DNA of 64,000 nt from Eutreptiella sp. 'Long Island Sound 2002' (Eukaryota > Euglenozoa > Euglenophyceae > Eutreptiales > Eutreptiaceae): contig OZ038382.1 of NCBI GenBank assembly GCA_964036045.1, positions 115,118,587-115,182,586 of the forward strand. The letters run 5' to 3'. The stretch's first letter is position 1. Every line of letters starts with the position of its first letter. A model generated the notes under the pieces. The model saw nothing but the letters and a program-made list of their open reading frames with translations, did no database searches and had not been told where the DNA came from. A program made the translations under genes and the position numbers. Below are positions 1-9,779 of the stretch, piece by piece.

Positions 1-101
1 GTCGGAGTACTCGCTCCCCAGGTTTGACGAAATCCCTGTGGCGTGGGACGTTGTGCTTGGTCTGTGTGGCTCACGAAGACTTTGCTGGCGACGGCTGTCT
101 T

Positions 102-605
102 CTACCAAAGCTTCCTCAACGGACACTTCGTTGGCTGGGACATGGGCAGGCACATGTGGTACAGATCTGGACCACATATTTTGCAGTGCCCCGCTGCATC
201 ACGAGTATGCCGCTGGTCCTCCGGGATCTCAGGCATTTGAACAATAGGTGCCCACAGCGGCACCGTCTTCGATAGTCGCTGCATGGCGTCTGCTGCATCC
301 TCAACGGACTCTGAGCTCGTTGATCCTGCTTCACTCACCGCGCGAAACTCCATGGACTCCCTTGGACTGGTTGCGAAGAGCTCCTGCAGCGTTGCTCCAT
401 CCAAATCCGTCCACAGGGGATGTCTTTCGGCTGCGCTGTCACCGGACTGGTGTTCGTACTCCACATGGCTTCGATTGCCGTTGCCGCGCGCATCCTCAGT
501 GGTTGCAGCGCTGCGTGAATCCCACTCCCTACGCGATGATGGACTCGTTGCACGCGAATCTGAGCTGGGCAGTGGAGAATGAAAGTCACCGTCGTCGTCT
601 GACAT
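102..605 (-). CDS. hypothetical protein with a Cys/His cluster
   Basis: An open frame reads leftward from an ATG at 605-603 to a TAG at 104-102 (about 168 codons). The frame stays open upstream to 857, but only by translating the GTCC microsatellite as Arg-Thr-Asp-Gly repeats, so I prefer the internal ATG. The N-terminal half is rich in Ser, Asp and Arg. The middle carries LWTDLDGATLQELF, and the C-terminal end has CKICGPDLYHMC, a C-x2-C-x5-H-x-C cluster that could bind zinc. Protein-like composition continues past the stop towards base 1, so this may be a truncated or interrupted gag or ORF1 of a retroelement. Its start (MSDDDG) resembles that of the frame at 29162 (MSDSDG). Family not recognised. 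Confidence 0.35.
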   Translation of the reverse strand: MSDDDGDFHSPLPSSDSRATSPSSRREWDSRSAATTEDARGNGNRSHVEYEHQSGDSAAERHPLWTDLDGATLQELFATSPRESMEFRAVSEAGSTSSESVEDAADAMQRLSKTVPLWAPIVQMPEIPEDQRHTRDAAGHCKICGPDLYHMCLPMSQPTKCPLRKLW

Positions 606-739
606 GCTGTGTGGCCTGGGCAAGGTGGGTGCAGGACGTGCCAGACCAATGACGAGGTTGGTCGGTCGGTCGGCGGGTCTCTCGGTCAATCTGTCGGTCG
701 CTCGGTCCGTCGGTGCATCGGTCCATCGGTTCGTTGGCG

Positions 740-842
740 TCAGTCCGTCGGTCCGTCTGTCTGTCCGTCCGTCAGTCCGTCCGTCCGTCCGTCCGTCCGT
801 CCGTCCGTCCGTCCGCCCGTCCGTCCGTCTGTCAGTCCGGCC
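740..842. repeat. (GTCC)n microsatellite
   Basis: Tetranucleotide GTCC/GTCN tract, nearly perfect from about 770 to 840 and degenerate back to about 655 (GGTC/GGTCG variants). It keeps several frames open on both strands and so creates artificial Pro-Ser-Val-Arg and Arg-Thr-Asp-Gly reading frames. Confidence 0.9.
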
Positions 843-857
843 GTCCTGCATGACCAT

Positions 858-1489
858 TTATGAATCTTTCTGTAACAGGGCCAGAGCCCTAGCCCCTTGG
901 GTTCTCCTGGTCTTGGTGTTTGGCGACCATTTCCGCTGATCTCCGCCTGCTGTTTCGGAAAAGCCTTGCTGCTTTTATCCAAAAATCCTGCAAGCAACAC
1001 CTGAACCCCGTCAGTGGCATGCACGCTCAACACGTTTCATGTCGTCTTTTACATCCTTCTGCCGGAGGTTCATCCATACCCATTGTACGAAAGATTCATA
1101 GACCCTTGCCGGGCCTCAGCACTGGCACATACCTGCAGACAGGTAACATACAAAGAACCGGGCATGCACCTGGCCCTTTCGTGAAAGATCTACTCTACAA
1201 CATTCGAGAATCGTCTTTATAAATGCGGGCATTCGCAATAATTATAACTACAGCGTTCAATAGGCTTTTTATACTATAAATCTGTGATTTTCCTAAACTC
1301 TGTAGTCAATGCTGACGGTCACATCGCTGATCTGGCGACCGCGTCCCGCGCTTTGCAGCGCGCTCTGTCTCCAAGCGCTCCAGCGCGCTCTGTCGCAAAC
1401 AATAATAGAATACAAAATATGCAAAAGCATATATAAAAAGTAGACAGAAAAATAGAAATATTAAACACGGCGCTCACCATTACGAGGTC
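858..1489. other. non-coding stretch, no feature recognised
   Basis: No coherent reading frame is seen. The only structure is a 14-bp direct repeat (CAGCGCGCTCTGTC) at 1356-1369 and 1381-1394, followed by an A-rich segment at 1400-1465. Confidence 0.5.
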
Positions 1490-1689
1490 TGTGCCGAAGA
1501 TTGTCGTGTGGCAGCCAGACCGGCTTCAAAACAAGAGGCCGAGGCCGAGGTGAAGGAGAGCAACAGCCACAAGGAGAAGGCCATGGCGACGCAGTGCGGC
1601 AGCCAAGAGGAGGAGCCCGTGGTGATGCAGTGATGCAAAGACCGGGACGAGGCCGTGGTCATGCAGCGAAGCGGAGACGAGGCCAAGAA

Positions 1690-1888
1690 GTGCCCAGGAC
1701 TGGATCATCCGGGGCAAAACAAGAAGGAATGGCCGAAGCACGACGCGAGCATTAACCGGTGCAATAAGACCAGATGCCCCGCACTGGATCATCCGGTGCG
1801 GAGTAAGCAGCAGTAGCCGCGGTCCCCCGGACTGGATCATCCAGGGACAAGTGGCGGCCTGGCGCCCCGGACTCGATAATCCGGGGCT
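1690..1888 (-). repeat. four-copy hairpin cluster, inverted relative to the 5.6-9.7 kb array
   Basis: Four imperfect palindromes carry the loop CTGGATCA or variants, the reverse complement of the loop in the large array at 5.64-9.75 kb. They lie at about 1693-1714, 1776-1800, 1821-1846 and 1863-1886. The last is a perfect 8-bp stem GCCCCGGA/TCCGGGGC around an 8-nt loop. At 1776-1800 the stem is CCGCAC/GTGCGG, changed on both sides relative to the usual CCCCGGA/TCCGGGG. The DNA before it (1540-1690) is purine-rich GAGGCCGAGG-type sequence. Confidence 0.7.
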
Positions 1889-2169
1889 GGCAGCCTGTCC
1901 GCACAAGAGCTGGGCTCAACAAGCCGCGCTGAGGCGGGCCCTTGACCGGGTATAGCAGGCCAGACGTGAGTGCTGGTAGCTACGCCTCTCCGCACCCCAA
2001 CCATGCATGAGACTCTCGTACCGCAGGTGGGACAAGAAGGGTGAAGAGGTGCACCCAAAGCCGCCCACCGAGCTAAACCAAGGGCGGAGGCACACACACA
2101 ACAAAGAGGGCATCAGCATGGACACCAGGACGCAGGCGGGGCACGACAGCAGAGCACTCCATCCATCCA

Positions 2170-2550
2170 AGCCCTAGCAGGGGTACGTGTGGTGGCGTCC
2201 CTGGTAGGCCACAGCCGCAAACCAAAAAAAGAAAAAAAACCCGCACACTGTACTTGTACCCAAACAAAGGTGGAACACATGGGTTGCCCACCCAGCATGC
2301 CCCATGGCGCAGATCACACGCACAGCAGCATGTCCGAGCCAGGTATGGGGGGAACAGCAGAAAGAAGGACTCTCGGCAATGAGTGGCGAGGAACAAACGT
2401 CAGAAGGGCAATGTGCCATAGAAGGTATGCAAGACGACGTCAAGGACGGCAAGAAAGCAGGCGGTGCAAGCATACCGGACACAGAACACAACTCCCCTCC
2501 AAGCCCTAGTGGGGGTACGTGTAGTGGCGTCCGTGCTAGGCCACAGCTGC
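2170..2550 (+). repeat. direct repeat of ~48 bp, 333 bp apart
   Basis: The segments at 2170-2218 and 2503-2550 are near-identical (both start AGCCCTAG and run through GGTACGTGT and AGGCCACAG). They mark a tandem duplication of about 333 bp. No gene is recognised from 1900 to 3590; open frames there come from GC-rich composition. Confidence 0.7.
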
Positions 2551-2840
2551 CTCAACACGCTGTGTTCCCGTGCCTAATCATAGGTGGGCCAAAGGTGCCA
2601 TGACATGGGAAAAGTGGCCAGACGACCTGGACAGGAACATGCGGAGGAGAACGCGCCGAGTGCGCGGAAGAAGGTGAGTCGATAAGAGCGACCCGTGCAA
2701 GGAGCACGAAACGGTCCCTGGATGGATGAGGATCCTGTGGGCCCGCGCCACGGGGTTGCTGGCGGCCCGGTGGGGTATAAACACCGGATGAGGGATGGGA
2801 AGGGGGCACGGGGCTAGGAAAGGGGTGTGGCACGTGCCAC

Positions 2841-2979
2841 ACAACAGCCCCATGGGATCGGAAAACCACTGGACGTGGGGATTGGGCTGGTGACGGGTGG
2901 TTGCGAAGGGGAAAGGGACATGGGATGGGAAGGGAGGCTGATAGCGCTAAACAACAGCCCCCTGGGATTGGGAAACCAG
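2841..2979 (+). repeat. tandem duplication, ~110-bp period
   Basis: ACAACAGCCCC at 2841 and 2951 is followed in each case by a similar TGGGAT..GGAAACCA segment. This is a local duplication inside otherwise featureless GC-rich DNA. Confidence 0.6.
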
Positions 2980-3588
2980 TTGCCATGAAGTGGTGAGCCA
3001 TGGGCCAACGCTGGGGAGCCTGGCCACGGGAAGTCGAGAAAATGCCCTGAACTCCGGGACGGCCGTAGGGTGTCCGCAGGGGTGAGGTGACCCTGAGGTC
3101 CCCGGGTCAATGGCCTAAGTACACGTAGGTTCACGCGTGAGCGGGACTTGGGGGAATGCGGAAAGGGTCGCCCCCTGGCCTCCAGCCGCGGAGGGACGAC
3201 ACCCAAGTGCATCCGGGAGCCAAGTGGGTACTCCAACCCGTGAGGGATGGAGAGTGGTTGAATGTGGTTGACAGAGAGATATGCTCCGCTGTCGGCGAGG
3301 GCTATCCACAGGAAACCCGCCCGCAGACGCCCGAAAGGCTGTGCTAGGGGGGGAAGGCCGAAGGATCCTTCGATGGGTGAACGGAAGGAGCTGGGACCGT
3401 GAGGGCAGCAACTAAAGGACACCTACCACCGGTCATGCCCAAAGGGAACCTGGTTGAAGTTCTCGGCCGTGATGTGAGAAAGGTATCGCCAGGGGAACTG
3501 ATGGTGGAGAGGTCTCCTTGCCGCCAGAGGTGGCCACCATGTAAAACAAGCAAGGAGCTGTCAGATGTGGCCGCGGACGCTGCCGCCC

Positions 3589-3612
3589 TTACGTACTTAC
3601 TTACTTACTTAC
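3589..3612. repeat. (ACTT)n microsatellite
   Basis: About five copies of TTAC/ACTT, followed by a C/G homopolymer-rich segment. Confidence 0.85.
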
Positions 3613-3787
3613 TACCACCGGGGGGGTTTTAAGGGCGGGGGTGGTTTATTGCTCCCATGTCTGCACCCCTGCGTCTCGCATGACCTGCCGTGCCCACGCG
3701 GACTCCGAGGCTGCGCCATATCCCCTTCTGTGAGTGCCCTGCGCACCTCCTCCGCTGCTGCTTGCCCACAATTCCCCTCCACTGCGC

Positions 3788-4486
3788 TTAGTGCCCAATA
3801 GAGTCATTTGCCGTCTCCTGGTATGACCTTTCGCCACGCACTGTCCGGCATTTTGTCAGGCCTTTCATGCCCCCCGTGCGCACTCGCCAGCACCCTTTGC
3901 ACCGCTGACGCCACTTAATCTGCGTCGTTCTTGGGATTCCTAAGTCCCCACAGTACCGCGTAGACCCTTGTGTGGTCCACAGGATGCCCGCGTCCAGCAG
4001 GCATCCGTCCCAATATTCGGCCAGCTTCCTGTACCCCTCTCCACTTTTGGTTTCCATGTACAGCGTTACCTGGTATCCTTCCTCCGCTGCCAATGCTTCC
4101 ACCTCCGCTGGTCCTCCCATCTGTCTCCCTTGTGTTGTTGTCTGGATGTACTTCTGCCATGACAACTTCCTCCGGTGGCAGGCATTCCTTGAACATACTC
4201 CCCTTGTGTCTACTCTCCAGTCTGGTCACCACCCCTTGCCGTATCATAGCAAACTCTTCTTTTTGCTGTTCGGCCTGCCCTCCAGCGCACACAATACGCG
4301 GACTAGGGAGTGGACCTCCTTCCCGTCCATGTACTGCCACCACTGCGTCCCCTCTCCGTTCCCGTGCCCCCTCCACGGCATCTTCTTGCCTCTTCTATGC
4401 CCATGCAGCCCTGCGCTGCTGCTCCGCCTCGTTCTCCTCCGCACTCCCCACAATCCCCGCGCCACACGTTGATGGCCTACTGTCAT
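3788..4486 (-). pseudogene. degenerate OTU-like cysteine protease unit, copy 1
   Basis: Read leftward, successive frames give MDGKEVHSLVRVLCALEG (about 4330-4280), then WQKYIQ, then QMGGPAEVEALAAEEGYQVT followed by LYMETKSGEGYRKLAEYWDG, ending at 3788. The order (Asp-Gly plus an L-[WV]-R-V-L helix, then a GG-x-x-E-[VL]-x-A-x-A strand region, then a V-T-[LV]-Y strand) resembles OTU-family cysteine proteases, which start with DGNC and continue with WGG..EL..A. The nucleophile position is not preserved as DGNC. The frame changes at least twice, so the unit is broken. It pairs with a homologous unit at 4608-5278. The function is inferred from motif order only; the duplication is seen directly. 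Confidence 0.4.
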
Positions 4487-4607
4487 TGGACGTCATACTT
4501 TGTTCCGTGTCGCTCCCCGCCACGATTGCCCAAGCGGGGGCCCCCCTTCTGTATTCTCTGTCGCCTTCTTCCCTTGCTTCGCTCCCTCCCACTTCTCCTT
4601 CGTTCTC

Positions 4608-5278
4608 CTACATCACCGTGTACACCCTCTTCTTCGTCCACAGGATTCCTGCCCGTTTTCTGCTCTCCTCTGCATATTCGTTTATCTTCCTGTAGCCTGC
4701 TCCAGCCTTTGGCTCCCTGTACACGGTCATCCTGTTCCCTCCTCCCGCTGCCCACGGCTCCACCTCCGGTGGCCCCCCCATCTGTGTCCCTTGTACCATC
4801 TTCTGCATGTACCCCTGCCACCCAGTTGACCCTGGTGGCAGCTGCTCCTCCAGCTCCCCTGCTTTCAACCTCTCTTCAACGGTGGCTACGGCCCTGTTCT
4901 TACCTTCTTCCCTTCCTCCTGGCTACGTTGGCTCCCTTCGATCACACTCAGCACCCTCCAGAGGAATTTCATTCGGGTGCCCTCCATACTCTGTGCCACA
5001 ACACCTGCACTGATCCTTTCCCGCGCTCCTTCCATCGCCTGCTCTCTCCGCGCCCATGGGCACGCGGTTTTTATCCGCTGTGCCTCACCAACTTCGCCTT
5101 CGACACTCACCGTTTCACCCATCGTCAGCTGGCTGGAGACAGTTTTTCTGCTCCGTCCGCTGGCTTGATCTTGTTTTGTGCTCATTGTGTGTCTCCTGTG
5201 TGCACATGAGGGGGTCCTGCCCCCACTGCCCCCAACTTCTGGCTCCCTTCCCAATCCGCCTCCAGTCACTCTCCACAC
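4608..5278 (-). pseudogene. degenerate OTU-like cysteine protease unit, copy 2
   Basis: A frame reading leftward from 5278 contains MEGARERISAGVVAQSMEG then FLWRVLSVIEG (about 4985-4945) and stops near 4886. A second frame (4868-4608) carries LPPGSTGWQGYMQKM, then QMGGPPEVEPWAAGGGN, MTVYREPKAGAGYRKINEY and AGILW. These segments match copy 1 in order and spacing, about 650-680 bp away. The DNA before FLWRVL still looks like a decayed Asp-Gly-Asn-Cys site, but the Cys codon is lost. It also keeps an N-terminal region starting MSTKQDQASGRSRK. Whether it was a host gene or part of a mobile element is unknown. Confidence 0.4.
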
Positions 5279-5435
5279 CTGTGCTGTGCGCTGCTCAATC
5301 TCCGCCTAACTGAAAAAACATCACCGATCGGGGGTGCTTGTGTACCTACGCAGCCCCTCGAGGACCTGTAGCAAGTGTACTGTCTCCATGACCACCGAAC
5401 GAGGCTTGTCTTCAAGGGTGCCCCGCTGGTGCAGC

Positions 5436-5512
5436 TAGTGGGAATCGAACCCATGACTACAGCTGCTTCAGCGGGGCGTCTAGCCGCCAGGGTACTCCTC
5501 AGCTGGTCCCAT
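5436..5512 (-). mobile_element. tRNA-derived SINE-like head
   Basis: On the minus strand an A-box-like CCAGCTGAGGAGTACC (5506-5491) is followed about 40 nt later by a B-box GGTTCGATTCC inside ATGGGTTCGATTCCCAC (around 5453-5437). The spacing is tRNA-like. A T-arm forms with about four pairs, but the expected acceptor stem does not, so I read it as a tRNA-derived element, not a tRNA gene. Confidence 0.5.
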
Positions 5513-5639
5513 CTGTCGCGTCTTGATTCTCCTCCTTTGCCCCGTGCCCCTGTCTCTCCGCCTTCACATTCTCCTTCTTGGTCCCCCCCTCGCCTCTTGC
5601 CCTTTGCCTGCTTTCCCCCTGTGTCCCCCGCCCTGTACG

Positions 5640-8600
5640 CCTTTTTCCCCGGATGCTCCAGTCGAGGGGGCTGCCTTCTAGTCTGCACACTCCTCCCTGG
5701 GTGCTCCAGTCGGAGGGTGCCTCTGGCCTCTTTTCCTCTTTAACCCAAGGCCTGTGTCCGCTTTCTGTTGCCCCGGACGTTCCAATCCGTGACCTCCGGC
5801 CACCCTGTTTCCCGTACGCTCAAGTCCGAGCGGGGTTCCTCCTGCTTGCTCCTCCCCTGGCGTTCTTGCTGCCGCTGGCGATGATCTTCTCTGTTGGCTC
5901 CTCCTTGCTGCTCAGCCACGGATGGTTCAGCCGGAGGCTGACTGCCTTCAACCCCGGATGCTCCAGTCCGGGGCGTACGCCTTGTCCTCGTCATGGTCAT
6001 CATCCTTCACCCCCGTCCTCGCTGTCCTGCTGCTCTTGCCCTTGAACTGGTCCTCAGTATCCCCAGGGTGTTCTTGTGTTGGCTGGCTGCTCCTTCTTGT
6101 CCCCCTGCTGATGAACCCCCGTCCCTTGGGTTCTTGTTCGTGCCTCCGCTGCTGATAAGTTGATCCCCCTCTTGTTCAGCCTCGGATGATCCAGTCCGGG
6201 GCTGCCCGTCTTCCTCCCCGGATGTTCCAGTCTCGGGTTGCGTTCTGCAGTCCCCTGGATGCTCCAGTCCAGGGGCCCCACCTTATTGCCGCATTGATTT
6301 CTTCCGGATGACGCAGCCCAGCCCGGGCTGTGGGCTCCTTTTGGCTCTGCGCCCCTCTGGACGTTGCTGTCCAGGGGGCGGCCATGGTGTTTCTTGGCCC
6401 CACCCGCCCCGGATACTCCAGTGTGGGTGTTCGGCTCTCTCCTCCGGCTGTCCCTTCATGCAGTGCGTCTTCTCCTTCTTGCTCTGCCCGGCTGACCTTG
6501 TCCTGGCCGCTCCTTTGTCCTCTTACTCTCCTCTCTTGTCTTGGTCTTCATCCCCCTCTTCATCGATGGTGTCGTTCGGTTCTTGTTCTTGTCCCCTGGT
6601 GCCCAGGGTGATCTTGTGCTGGCTGTTCCTCTCCTGATGACCCTCTATTCCTCGGGGTCTTGTTCTTGCTTCCTCCGTTGATTGGTTGATCACTGCTTTC
6701 AGCCTCTCCTTATTGTTCTGTCTTGATGATCCAGTTCGGAGCTGTTCGCTTTCCTCCCCGGATGATCCAGTCCGGGGTTTCGGCCGTCATCCACCTTGGT
6801 CCGTCCTCGATGAACCAGTCCAGGTTGGTGGCTCCTCTTGGTTCCACTGCCCTTCCAATGGTACGCCCCCTTGCTTCTTGGCCCCGCCCTGGATGATCCA
6901 CCCCGGGGCTCGTGGCTCCGCGACGCTCGGGCCAGTCCATCATTGGGTTTGTCCTCTCCTTGTCGCCCTGCCTGACTGACCTTGCCCGTGCTGCTCTTTC
7001 ATCCCCCTACTCTCTTGCCTTGGCCATCATTTAGCTCCTCACTTATTGTTGCTGTTCTGCTCCTGCTGCTCCTGCCCTTGAACTTCTCCCCGGGGGCCCG
7101 GGGACGATCTTGTGTTGGCTGGCTCCTTCTTTGCGACTCATCACTGCTGACCCTCCACCCCGTGCCACTCTTGTTCTTGGTTCCACTGCTGATTAGTTGA
7201 TCTCTGCTTTTGGCCGCTCCTTCTATTTCCATCCCGGATGATCCTGTGCGGGGCTTCGATCCGAAGCCCGCCGAATGCTCCCGTCCGGCGGGCCCAACTT
7301 CTTGCCGCCTTGATCTCTCCCGGATGATCCGGTCCGGGCTGTGGGCCCCCATTGGCTCCTTGGCCCCCCGATTGGCCCGGTCCTCGGGGCCGCAATTGTG
7401 ATTCTTGGCCTCATGCCTGATGTTCCAGTCCGGGGCGTTTGGCTCTCTGGTCTGGCTGTTCCTTCAGTCGGTGATGTCCTCCTTCTTACTGCGCCCAGCT
7501 GACCTTGTGGATGCCGCTTTTTACTGCCCATTGTCTCCTCGCTTATCGTGGTCGTCATCCCCCTTCTTACTTGATGGTGATGGTTGAATCCTGCTGCTCT
7601 CGTCTTTGATGTTGTCCTCGGTTGCTCCAGGATGATCTTGTGGCATCTCCTGCATACCATGCCCGGCTGTCCTTGTCCGGGCCGTTCTTGCGTCTCCGAT
7701 GTCGTCACCTGATTTTGTCGTTCAGGCCCTTCTGCCCTTGTCCTTGATTTTGCCCCCAGTCCCTCCTGGATGTTGACCTTGTGTTGGTTGTCTCCTCCTT
7801 CTCAACCCAGTCATTCTTGTCTGGGGCTGCTCGCCTTCCTTCCCGGATGTTCCAGTCCGGGGCTGCGTTCCGCCGCCCCCCGGATGGTCCCGTGCAGGGG
7901 GCCCTTCTTGCTGCCTTGATGTCTCCCGGATGACGCAGGCCGGGCTGTTTGCTCTTTTTGGCTCCGCGGCCCTCTGGAAGGTCCAGTTCAGAGGGCCGCG
8001 ATCGTGCTTTTTGGCCTCGCCCCTGACGTTCCAGTTTGGGGCGTTTGGCTCTCTCCCCAGGGGCGCTCCCTTGTCCCTATTCTCTCTCTCCTTGTCTTGG
8101 CCCTCATCTACCTCCTCACTGGCGGTGTTGCTCGTTCCTTGATCTTGTCGCTGCTTGGCCAGGATGATCTTGTGCTTGCTGGCTCTCCCCTGATGATCCT
8201 CCTTTCCTTAGGGTCTTGTTCTTGCGTCTGCTGCTGATTAGTAGTTGCCCTACGCTTTCTGCTCCTCCTACTTGTTCAGCCCCGCACGATCTAGTCCTGA
8301 GCCTCTCACTTCATCCCTGGGGTGTTCCAGTTCGGGGGATTGGTCTGCTGCCCGTCTTGGTCTTCCCCAGATGATCCAGTCGGCTTAGTGTCTCTTCTTG
8401 CCTCCGCGGCCCCTCAAGTGTTCAAGTACAGGGGGCTGCCATCTTATTTCTTGGCCCCGCCCCGGGCGTTCCAGTCCGGGGCTCTGGGCCCACTTCCCCG
8501 GTTGATCCAGCTCGGGGTCGTGCGCCGCTCCGCCCTGGAGGCTCCAGTTCGGGGCGTTTGGCTCTCTCCTCCGGCTGATCCTTCATTCCGTGTGTCTTCT

Positions 8601-9746
8601 CCTTCCTGCTTTGCCCAGCTGACCTTGTCCTGGCCGCTCTTTCGTCCACATACTCTGCTCCCTTATCTCAGTCCTCATCCTCCACCTCACTGATGGTGTT
8701 ACTTGGTCCTTCATCTTGTCCCCGGTTGCCCAGGATGATCTTGTGCTGGCTGGCCTTCCCCTGTTGATCCTCCATTTCTTGTGGTCTTGTTCTTGCATCC
8801 GCTTATGATTAGTTGTTGATCTCCACTTTCTGTTCCTCCCTCTTTTTTAGCCCCGGATCATCCAGTCCGGGGCCGCTCGCCTTCTTCCCCGGATGTTCCA
8901 GTCTGGGGCTTCGGTACGCATCCCCCCGGATGCTCCAGTCCAGGGGTTCCGCCTGTTTGCCGTCTTGGTGTTCTCTGGATGATCCAGTCCGGGCTAATGT
9001 CTCTTCTTGGCTCCGCGCCGCTCCGGATATTCCACTCCACGGGGCTGCCATCTTGTTTCTTGGCCCCGCCCTGGATATTGCAGTCTCAGGCGCTGGACTC
9101 ACTCCCCCGGATGATCCAGTCCGGGGTTGTGCGCCGCTCGGCCCTCTATGCTCTAGTCTGGGCCATTTGGCTCTCTCTTGCGGCTGATCCTTCATTCAGT
9201 GCGTCTTCTCCTTCCTGCTCTGCCTAGCTAACCTTGTCCAGGGCGCTCTTTCGTCCCCATACTCTCCTCCCTTGTCTTGATATTCATCCCCCTCCTCCCT
9301 GATGGTGTTGCTCGGTCCTTGATCTTGTCCCCGGTTGCCCAGGATGATCTTGTGCTGGCTGGCTCTCCCCTGATGATCTTCAATTCTTTGGGGTCTTGTT
9401 CTTGCGTCCGCTGCTGATTAGTAGTTGCTCTCCGCCTTCTGCTCCTCCTTCCCGTGCAGCCCCAGATAATCCAGTCCAGGGCCGCTCGCCTTCTTCTCCG
9501 GATGTTCCAGTCCGGGGCTTCGGTCCGCCTCTCCCCGGATGCTCCAGTCCAGGGGGTCCGCTTGCTTGCTGTCTTGTTCTTCCCCGGATGATCCAGTCCG
9601 GGCTAATGTCTCTTCTTGGCTCCCCGCCGCTCCGGATGTTCCAGTCCAGGGCGCTGCCATCCTGTTTCTTGGCCCCGCTCCAGATGTTTCAGTCCAGGGT
9701 TGTGCATTGCTCCGCCCCGGATGCTGCAGTCCGGGGCGCCATTGTC
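5640..9746 (+). repeat. satellite with ~0.55-kb period, densely packed with covarying hairpins
   Basis: More than 40 short imperfect palindromes occur every 35-60 bp. Consensus: left arm CCCCGGA, 8-nt loop TGATCCAG (TGTTCCAG, TGCTCCAG), right arm TCCGGGG. Clean copies lie at 5952-5973 and 6756-6777. Many differ in both arms at once: 6252-6275 has CCCCTGGA/TCCAGGGG, and 7965-8000 has a 12-bp stem. A hairpin-poor linker containing GATCTTGTG.TGGCTG, then TCTTGTTCTTG and GCTGATTAGTTG, recurs near 6055, 6600, 7105, 7640, 8160, 8735 and 9345. This gives a higher-order unit of about 0.5-0.6 kb in six or seven copies. Long open frames across the region (for example to 10757) are side effects of GC-rich repeat composition. 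Confidence 0.85.
7965..8000. repeat. longest hairpin of the array, 12-bp perfect stem
   Basis: Arms CGCGGCCCTCTG (7965-7976) and CAGAGGGCCGCG (7989-8000) are exact reverse complements around a 12-nt loop containing GTCCAG. The arm sequence differs at several positions from the consensus CCCCGGA/TCCGGGG, yet pairing is complete. Confidence 0.9.
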
Positions 9747-9779
9747 GGTCTGTGCTGTCTTTGGCCGGTGGCTGGTGCC

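Noticed and set aside
6756-6777. Repeated palindromes considered as a CRISPR array
   Set aside because: Repeats are not uniform, spacers are themselves repeated in the 0.55-kb unit, there are no cas genes, and the genome is eukaryotic.
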